DNA from: Anaerolineales bacterium
GTDB taxonomy: Bacteria > Chloroflexota > Anaerolineae > B4-G1 > DUEL01
Assembly: GCA_015662065.1 (NCBI GenBank)
Contig: DQUX01000058.1
Coordinates: 1-6,775 of the forward strand
Direction of reading: 5' to 3'
Length of the DNA stretch: 6,775 nucleotides
Positions 1 to 4,507 of the stretch are shown here, piece after piece (the stretch's first letter is position 1; every line of letters begins with the position of its first letter). Under the pieces are notes generated by a model, which made no database searches, was not told where the DNA came from, and saw only the letters and a list, made by a program, of their open reading frames with translations. Position numbers and translations under genes: made by a program.

Positions 1-13
1 GCTACCCGTAGCC

Positions 14-35
14 GCGGCTTTCAGCCGCCAGGCGG
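14..35. repeat. Overlapping hairpins in the leader of the response regulator
   Basis: Bases 14-19 (GCGGCT) pair perfectly with 23-28 (AGCCGC) around a 3-nt loop. Bases 25-29 (CCGCC) also pair perfectly with 31-35 (GGCGG) around a single base. The two stems share 25-28, so they are mutually exclusive. This looks more like a GC-rich palindromic interspersed repeat than a terminator, because no T-run follows. Whether it is dispersed in the genome cannot be seen from one copy. The first 74 bases contain no other recognisable feature. Confidence 0.4.
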
Positions 36-74
36 AAAGGGTCCAACCGATCACAACCACCTTGGTAAGGTACT

Positions 75-491
75 ATGGACAGTCCCATCGCCTTGATCGT
101 CGAGGATGAGAGGGACCTGGCCGACATCTTCGCTATGGCCCTGCGCTCGGCCGGGTTCGAAGTAGAGACCGTCCAGAGCGGCAACGCGGCTCTTGCACGG
201 TTGGACGAGATCGCACCGGACCTCGTGGTGCTGGACCTTCACCTGCCCGGCGTAGGGGGAGCAACGATCCTGCGCCACATTCGGGAGGACGCACGGTTGG
301 CGGCGACGCGCGTCATCGTCGCCACCGCCGACGACCGGACAGCCGAACTCCTGCAAGACCAGGCCGACCTGGTCCTCATCAAGCCGGTCAGCCTGAACCA
401 GTTGCGCGACCTCTCGACCCGTCTAGGCTCCACTACCTCCCCCAACCGGGACGAGGGGGCAGGCGACAACGCGCCCCGGGCCGAAGCGTGA
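75..491 (+). CDS. Stand-alone response regulator receiver domain protein
   Basis: This 138-residue protein is a single CheY-like receiver domain that accepts a phosphoryl group from a histidine kinase. The acidic pocket is E10-D11, the phospho-acceptor is D54 in a VVLDLHLPG strand, the switch Thr is T84, and the conserved Lys-Pro is K103-P104. The domain ends near residue 120. The remaining tail is polar, rich in Pro, Asp and Ala, and looks disordered. There is no DNA-binding or enzymatic output domain, so it must act by binding a partner or as a phosphorelay intermediate. No kinase gene is adjacent, so its partner is unknown. The ATG at 75 is preceded by AAGG at 67-70, only 4 nt away, which is a weak ribosome binding site. 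The fold assignment is secure; the pathway is not known. Confidence 0.93.
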   Translation: MDSPIALIVEDERDLADIFAMALRSAGFEVETVQSGNAALARLDEIAPDLVVLDLHLPGVGGATILRHIREDARLAATRVIVATADDRTAELLQDQADLVLIKPVSLNQLRDLSTRLGSTTSPNRDEGAGDNAPRAEA

Positions 492-540
492 CGTCGGCCA
501 GGGAAGCGTGTCTGCATTTAGAGCTTTCAAAGCGAGGGTT

Positions 541-570
541 TTATGTTAAGGTGATATTATCGAGATACTT
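541..570 (+). promoter_or_regulatory. AT-rich segment, possible promoter of the DegV-family gene
   Basis: The 102-bp gap between the receiver gene and the DegV-family gene contains a locally AT-rich stretch in otherwise GC-rich DNA. It includes TATTAT at 555-560, a reasonable -10 element, but no good -35 hexamer lies about 17 bp upstream. The position fits a promoter for the gene starting at 594. The call rests on base composition and one hexamer only. Confidence 0.22.
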
Positions 571-593
571 GCGAACTTGTGAGGAGGGCCACG

Positions 594-1442
594 ATGGAAC
601 AGGTCGTGCATATCGTGACCGACAGCAGCTGCGATCTTCCCCGAAAGTTGGTAGAGCGTTTCAAGATCACGGTGGTGCCGCTCATCGTCCGCTTTGGCCC
701 GGAGGTGTACCAAGACGGAGAGCTCTCCGTGGAGGCGTTCTGGGAGAAGGCGGCGGGTCCGCATCACCCCCAGACCTCCCAGCCCTCCGTCGGCGTGTTC
801 GAGGAGCTCTTCGAGCGGCTGATCGCTCGGGGGAAACAGGTATTGTGCCTGACGATCACCGGAAAGCACAGCGGCACATTCAACTCGGCCCGCCTGGCCG
901 CCCAGCGGTTCGGCGATGCGGTGAAGGTCTTCGACTCCCTCTCCCTCTCCCTGGGACTGGGGTTGCAGGCCCTGGCGGCGGCCCAGGCCGCGCGGGCCGG
1001 GCGCTCGATGAAGGAGATCCTCGCCATGCTAGAGGACCTGCGGGCGCGGATGCACCTGACGATCTTGCTGGACACCCTGGAAAACCTGCGCCGTGGAGGA
1101 CGGGCCAATGGATTCATCGCCGTCGTGGATCGGATGACGCGGGTGCTGAACATCAAGGCTCTCATCAACGTTGTGGACGGTGAGCTGCGGCTGCTGGGCG
1201 CTGCCCGCTCATTTGAGGGGGGGCTGAAACGGATGTTGCGCCTGGTCGAGCGGTTGGGCACCCTGGAGCACCTGGCGGTGGTCCACACGCGCAGCCAGGC
1301 GGTGGCGGAAGATATGGCTCGCCGACTGGCGGAACGCACCGGGTTCCCCCGGGAGCGCATCTGGGTGCGAGAGACTGGAGCGGTGTTGTCCACCCACGCC
1401 GGCCAGGGGGTCATCGGCGTCCTGGCGGCGCCCACCGGGTAG
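594..1442 (+). CDS. DegV family (FakB-like) fatty-acid-binding protein
   Basis: This 282-residue cytosolic protein has the normal length for the DegV family. Members bind a long-chain fatty acid; the FakB members present it to the kinase FakA for phosphorylation and entry into phospholipid synthesis. Visible family motifs, in order, are TDSSCDLP at residues 9-16, TSQPS at 61-65 (the loop that contacts the fatty-acid carboxylate in FakB), a HSGTFNSA segment at 92-99, DSLSLSLG at 114-121, the LRRGGR turn at 165-170, and the C-terminal THAGQGVIG at 267-275. The ATG at 594 was chosen because GAGGAGGG at 581-588 lies 5 nt upstream and the protein then starts right at the first strand. A GTG at 579 in the same frame would place the ribosome site inside the gene. 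No fakA is visible, so a FakB role is inferred from family only. The gene is separated from hisS by 208 bp with its own promoter, so it is probably not in that operon. Confidence 0.95.
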   Translation: MEQVVHIVTDSSCDLPRKLVERFKITVVPLIVRFGPEVYQDGELSVEAFWEKAAGPHHPQTSQPSVGVFEELFERLIARGKQVLCLTITGKHSGTFNSARLAAQRFGDAVKVFDSLSLSLGLGLQALAAAQAARAGRSMKEILAMLEDLRARMHLTILLDTLENLRRGGRANGFIAVVDRMTRVLNIKALINVVDGELRLLGAARSFEGGLKRMLRLVERLGTLEHLAVVHTRSQAVAEDMARRLAERTGFPRERIWVRETGAVLSTHAGQGVIGVLAAPTG

Positions 1443-1577
1443 CCTGACGATGGCACATTAGACCTGGAGGGGATCTGCGACCCTCGGCATAGGGCAACCG
1501 CCGGCGTGTGAGGGCAGAGAACGCGGGTCACGCGCCTGCTTGGAGCCTCGACGAGCGACCCCTTGCGTTAATGCTGT

Positions 1578-1606
1578 TTCACATTCCCCCGAAAATCGCG
1601 TATAAT
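1578..1606 (+). promoter_or_regulatory. Near-consensus sigma70-type promoter for hisS-nadK
   Basis: TTCACA at 1578-1583 matches the -35 consensus at five of six bases. TATAAT at 1601-1606 is a perfect -10, and the spacer is exactly 17 bp. Transcription would start near 1613, giving a leader of about 38 nt before hisS. The rest of the 1443-1577 gap shows only a weak 5-bp hairpin (1467-1471 with 1481-1485) without a T-run. There is no convincing terminator for the DegV-family gene and no T-box-like leader. Confidence 0.75.
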
Positions 1607-1650
1607 ACCCCCGACCTGCCCCGTGCAGAGCCAAAGCAAGGAGAAGAGCT

Positions 1651-2919
1651 ATGCCCCGCTTCCAGCGCCCGACCGGGACCCTGGACATCCTGCCGGAGGA
1701 GCAGTCCTACTGGGAGCATGTGCGGGCCCACGCGATCCGGCTGGCCCGGCGGGCCGGGTTCGAGCGCATCGACGTGCCGGTCTTCGAGGCCACCGATCTC
1801 TTCGCCCGCGGCATCGGCGCGGCGACCGACGTCGTCGAGAAGGAGATGTACACCTTCAACGACAAGGGCGGCAACTCCCTGACCCTGCGGCCGGAGTTCA
1901 CCGCTGGCGTCGTCCGCGCCTACATTGAGCACGGGATGCACGTCCGTCCCCAGCCGGTCAAGCTTTACTCCATCGGACCGGTTTTCCGCTACGACCGCCC
2001 TCAGGCGGGCCGCTACCGGCAGTTCCACCAGCTCAACCTGGAGATCCTGGGCACCCAGGACCCGGCGGCCGACCTGGAGATCATGCTGCTGGTCTGGGAC
2101 CTCTACGCCGGGTTGGGCTTCCGCGGCCTCTCCTTCCAGCTCAACTCCACCGGCTGCCCCCGCTGTCGGCCTGCATATGTGGAGCTCCTCAAGAGCTACT
2201 ACCACAGGCATGTGGACCAGATCTGCGACGACTGTCGTCGGCGGCTGGAGACCAATCCACTGCGGGTGTTGGACTGCAAGGCGGCCCAATGCCAGCCGGT
2301 CATCGAGGCCGCTCCCCCCATCGGCGACCACCTGTGCGACGAGTGCGCCGACCACTTCGCCCAACTGCGGGAGTACCTGGACCTGCTGGGGAAGCCCTAC
2401 ACTCTCAACCACCGGCTGGTCCGCGGGTTAGACTACTACACCAAGACGGTCTTCGAGGTGTGGGCGGCGGGGATCGGGGCGCAGGCGGCCGTCTGCGGCG
2501 GGGGCCGGTACGACGGGCTGGCGGAGATCCTGGGGGGACCGTCCACGCCAGCGGTGGGGGTGGCGGCGGGGCTGGAGCGGATCATCCTGGGGATGAAGGC
2601 GCAGGAGGTGGGGGTGCCTCCCCTGCCGCCCCCCCCTGTCTTCCTGGCCCACCTGGGGCCGGAGGCACGCCAGGAGGCGGCACGCCTGGCCGATGGGTTG
2701 CGGCGGGCCGGCATCGGTGCCTGGCTGGCCTTCGGCGAGCGGGGGCTCAAGAGCCAACTGCGGGAGGCGAACAAGCGGGGAGCCTCCTATGTGGTCCTCA
2801 TAGGGGAGGATGAATTGGCCCAGGGCGTGGCTGCCGTGCGGGATATGCGGACGGGTGAACAGACCGAGGTCGGGCTGGCGGAGCTGGTGGGGTGGCTTCA
2901 GGAGCGAACCGGCCGATAG
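1651..2919 (+). CDS. hisS: Histidyl-tRNA synthetase
   Basis: This class II aminoacyl-tRNA synthetase of 422 residues, the usual bacterial length, charges tRNA-His with histidine using ATP in the cytosol. The N-terminal TGTLDILP is at residues 8-15. Motif 2 with FRYDRPQAGRYRQFHQ is at 112-127, the histidine-specific loop LVRGLDYYTKTVFE at 256-269, and motif 3 (AVGVAAGLERII) at 301-312. The C-terminal anticodon-binding domain covers about residues 328-418. The insertion domain holds eight cysteines in four pairs (169/172, 192/195, 209/214, 229/232), suggesting metal binding. The motif 2 FRxE position carries Asp115 instead of the usual Glu. The start is secure: AAGGAG at 1638-1643 lies 7 nt before the ATG, and a strong promoter lies just upstream. 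The last 28 bp overlap nadK. Confidence 0.97.
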   Translation: MPRFQRPTGTLDILPEEQSYWEHVRAHAIRLARRAGFERIDVPVFEATDLFARGIGAATDVVEKEMYTFNDKGGNSLTLRPEFTAGVVRAYIEHGMHVRPQPVKLYSIGPVFRYDRPQAGRYRQFHQLNLEILGTQDPAADLEIMLLVWDLYAGLGFRGLSFQLNSTGCPRCRPAYVELLKSYYHRHVDQICDDCRRRLETNPLRVLDCKAAQCQPVIEAAPPIGDHLCDECADHFAQLREYLDLLGKPYTLNHRLVRGLDYYTKTVFEVWAAGIGAQAAVCGGGRYDGLAEILGGPSTPAVGVAAGLERIILGMKAQEVGVPPLPPPPVFLAHLGPEARQEAARLADGLRRAGIGAWLAFGERGLKSQLREANKRGASYVVLIGEDELAQGVAAVRDMRTGEQTEVGLAELVGWLQERTGR

Positions 2920-3755
2920 CCGCTGTCGGGATCTTCCGACATCCTCACGTCTCGACCGCGACCTCGCTGGCCCACGAGATCGCCGACGCGCTGCGCCGGG
3001 CGGGGGCGGGGGTGTGGGAGACGGACCGGCTGGAGGGGGAGGATGTGGCCCGGCGGGTGGCGGAGACCGATCTGCTGGTGACCCTCGGCGGGGATGGCTC
3101 CATCCTGCGGGCCGCTCGGGCCGCCGTCGGCCACGACACCCTCATCCTGGGGGTCAACCTGGGGCGGATGGGGTTCCTCACCGAGGCGGAGCCGGACGGC
3201 TGGGAGGGGGTGCTTTCCCGGGTGCTCTCGGGCGATTATTGGGTAGAGGAGCGGATGATGCTGCGGGCGCGGGTGGTAGGGGCGCGGGTGGTAGGGGATG
3301 CCCTCAACGACGTGGTGGTAGGCCAGGGGGCGCTGAGCCGGGTGGTGCGGCTGGAGGTTCGGGTGGACGGTGACCTCCTCACCACCTACGTGGCCGACGC
3401 CCTCATCATCGCCACCCCCACCGGCAGCACCGCCTACGCCCTGGCCGCCGGGGGGCCGATCATGCCGCCCCAGCAGCGGAACATCCTCCTGGTGCCCGTC
3501 GCCCCCCACCTGAGCCTGGATCGGGCCGTAGTGCTGGCGGAGGGGGTGCGGGTACAGGTGGTGGTCCGCGGCCGCTCTCCGGCAGCCCTCACCCTGGATG
3601 GGGAGATGATGACGGACCTGACTCCTGGGGACATGGTGGAGGTGGGGGCCAGCCCCTACGTGGCCCGCTTCGCCCGCGTGCGGGAGCGGGATTACTTCTA
3701 TCGGACGTTGATGGCGAGGTTGGTGCCGAGGGACACAACGAATGAGCGAATCTGA
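2892..3755 (+). CDS. nadK: NAD kinase
   Basis: The 287-residue product is an ATP-NAD kinase, which phosphorylates NAD+ to NADP+. Family motifs are the GGDGS loop at residues 66-70, NLGRMGFL at 89-96, ALND at 137-140 (the NE/D motif), PTGSTAYALAAGGP at 176-189, and LDGE at 235-238. The proposed start is GTG at 2892, with GGAG at 2880-2883 placed 8 nt upstream inside hisS. It puts the first beta strand (AAVGIFRHP) about ten residues from the N-terminus, as expected. The 28-bp overlap with hisS in a different frame suggests co-transcription and translational coupling. Residues 126-135 are an exact 5-residue tandem duplication (ARVVG twice) from a 15-bp DNA duplication just before ALND. The tail after about residue 275 is short and basic. 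Confidence 0.95.
   Translation: MASGANRPIAAVGIFRHPHVSTATSLAHEIADALRRAGAGVWETDRLEGEDVARRVAETDLLVTLGGDGSILRAARAAVGHDTLILGVNLGRMGFLTEAEPDGWEGVLSRVLSGDYWVEERMMLRARVVGARVVGDALNDVVVGQGALSRVVRLEVRVDGDLLTTYVADALIIATPTGSTAYALAAGGPIMPPQQRNILLVPVAPHLSLDRAVVLAEGVRVQVVVRGRSPAALTLDGEMMTDLTPGDMVEVGASPYVARFARVRERDYFYRTLMARLVPRDTTNERI
2924..2941 (+). other. Hairpin just after the hisS stop codon, inside nadK
   Basis: TGTCGG at 2924-2929 pairs perfectly with CCGACA at 2936-2941 around a 6-nt loop, beginning 5 nt after the hisS stop codon. It lies in the early codons of nadK. There is no T-run, so it is not an intrinsic terminator. It could modulate coupling or mRNA stability, or be chance in GC-rich DNA. Confidence 0.25.
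2998..3018 (+). other. G-quadruplex motif near the 5' end of nadK
   Basis: Four G runs (2998-3000, 3002-3006, 3008-3012, 3016-3018) are separated by loops of 1, 1 and 3 nt, on the coding strand. Short loops favour a stable quadruplex in DNA or mRNA. The surrounding coding strand is very G-rich, so the motif may be a by-product of codon use. Confidence 0.5.
3265..3297 (+). repeat. 15-bp exact tandem duplication forming a G-quadruplex motif in nadK
   Basis: Bases 3265-3279 are repeated exactly at 3280-3294, with three further matching bases. The unit is in frame and duplicates the peptide ARVVG. The product satisfies the canonical quadruplex pattern with five G runs: G3-N3-G3-N5-G4-N3-G3-N5-G4. 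It sits in the segment before the ALND motif, where NAD kinases tolerate length variation, so the enzyme is probably intact. Confidence 0.8.
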
Positions 3756-3773
3756 GATAGCGCGGGAACGCCA

Positions 3774-3829
3774 AGATGGGAGGACGTGGATACGCAGAGA
3801 CGCAGGGACGTAGAGACGCGAGGATGCGG
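3774..3829. repeat. Degenerate 8-bp tandem repeat array between nadK and the B-box gene
   Basis: Seven units keep an exact 8-bp register. The clearest are ATACGCAG (3790), AGACGCAG (3798), GGACGTAG (3806) and AGACGCGA (3814); GGACGTGG (3782) and GGATGCGG (3822) flank them, and a weak unit starts at 3774. The consensus is about RGACGYAG, purine-rich on the + strand. It starts 18 bp after the nadK stop and contains no gene, clear promoter or terminator. From general memory, arrays of this look recur between genes in several uncultured bacterial lineages; this was not checked. Confidence 0.75.
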
Positions 3830-3845
3830 AGAGAAGCCCCCGTTT

Positions 3846-3901
3846 GACACTTGATATCTGACGCCCGACATCTCACGCAACACGAAATACGGAACACGAA
3901 T
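3846..3901. repeat. Compound 7-bp repeat array running into the B-box start codon
   Basis: Eight consecutive units keep one unbroken 7-bp phase. The first four are of a GAYRTCT type: GACACTT (3846), GATATCT (3853), GACGCCC (3860), GACATCT (3867). The last four are of a CACGNAA type: CACGCAA (3874), CACGAAA (3881), TACGGAA (3888), CACGAAT (3895). The last unit includes the first two bases of the ATG at 3900. The second type is the same family as the array before recN. Confidence 0.7.
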
Positions 3902-4421
3902 GATGACCAAACCGTTGTACTGCATTAACCATCCCAACGCGGAGACCTACCTGCGCTGCAGCCGATGCGAGGCACCCATCTGCGTCAAGTGCGCGGTGCA
4001 GATGGAGGTGGGGTACATCTGCCCGGCCTGCCGCAACCGGCAGCAGCAGGTCTTCTACGCCGACTTCCGGCCCGTCTACTACTTGGTCGTTGCGGCGGTG
4101 GCCCTTCCACTAGGGCTGGTCGGCGGATGGATCGTGCCCGCCCTGGGCTGGTTCGCCCTCTTCCTGGGCCCTTTGGCCGGCATGGGGATCGCCGAGGCAG
4201 CCCATTGGGCCATTCGCCGGCGGCGCGGTCGGTATACCTGGCTGGTCGTCGCCGGGTGCGTCCTGATCGGCGGTCTGCCCTGGCTCCTGCTCTCTCTCAT
4301 CCCGGTGGTCGCCAGCCTCGCCCACCCCCCATCCCTGTTGGGGAGCGCGTGGCCACTGCTGTGGGAGGGGGTTTACTTGGTCACCGCCATCGGCGCCGCC
4401 ATCGCGCGACTTCGGACTTGA
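3900..4421 (+). CDS. B-box-type zinc-ribbon membrane protein of unknown function
   Basis: The 173-residue protein has a soluble N-terminal zinc-binding module and a membrane-embedded remainder. Metal ligands are C8-x2-H11, C20-x2-C23, C28-x2-C31 and C41-x2-C44, the spacing of B-box-like zinc fingers that occur at the N-terminus of many bacterial membrane proteins. Hydrophobic segments at about 59-79, 81-104, 113-140 and 150-169 predict four transmembrane helices. Basic stretches at 45-47 and 106-111 suggest a cytoplasmic zinc module by the positive-inside rule. The start could be ATG 3900 or the adjacent ATG 3903. Neither has a good Shine-Dalgarno: only GGA at 3891-3893 is present, and it lies within the 7-bp repeat array. 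The protein has no catalytic motif. Its place between nadK and recN gives no clear functional clue. I do not recognise a named family beyond the zinc module. Confidence 0.85.
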   Translation: MMTKPLYCINHPNAETYLRCSRCEAPICVKCAVQMEVGYICPACRNRQQQVFYADFRPVYYLVVAAVALPLGLVGGWIVPALGWFALFLGPLAGMGIAEAAHWAIRRRRGRYTWLVVAGCVLIGGLPWLLLSLIPVVASLAHPPSLLGSAWPLLWEGVYLVTAIGAAIARLRT

Positions 4422-4430
4422 GGGAAGGAG

Positions 4431-4493
4431 CACGCTACACGCAACACGCTACACGCAACACGCTACACGCAACACGCAACACGCAACACGTAT
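4431..4493. repeat. Nine-unit 7-bp tandem repeat array upstream of recN
   Basis: Nine heptamers fill 63 bp with no phase break. CACGCTA (units at 4431, 4445, 4459) alternates with CACGCAA (4438, 4452, 4466), giving a 14-bp higher-order repeat. Two more CACGCAA units and a final CACGTAT follow. The array sits between AAGGAG (4425-4430) and the recN ribosome site AGGAGG (4499-4504). The near-identity of units indicates recent expansion compared with the degenerate array at 3846. Confidence 0.93.
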
Positions 4494-4507
4494 CCCGCAG
4501 GAGGCCT

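Noticed and set aside
579..593. GTG at 579 as the start of the DegV-family gene
   Set aside because: The GAGGAGGG ribosome site at 581-588 would lie inside the gene, and it is correctly spaced for ATG 594.
1443..1577. T-box or attenuator leader for hisS
   Set aside because: No T-box motif, no terminator-antiterminator pair and no T-run; in addition the clear promoter at 1578-1606 starts transcription downstream of this stretch.
3844..3849. Perfect TTGACA as a -35 element for the B-box gene
   Set aside because: No acceptable -10 lies 16-18 bp downstream; the hexamer overlaps the first heptamer and is probably coincidental.
4431..4493. CRISPR array
   Set aside because: Units are 7 bp with no spacers, so this is a simple tandem repeat.
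3965..4507. Upstream extension of the recN reading frame across the B-box gene and the repeat array
   Set aside because: It overlaps a real gene in another frame. RecN proteins start at the MLRELHI strand, and the ribosome site at 4499-4504 fixes ATG 4508.
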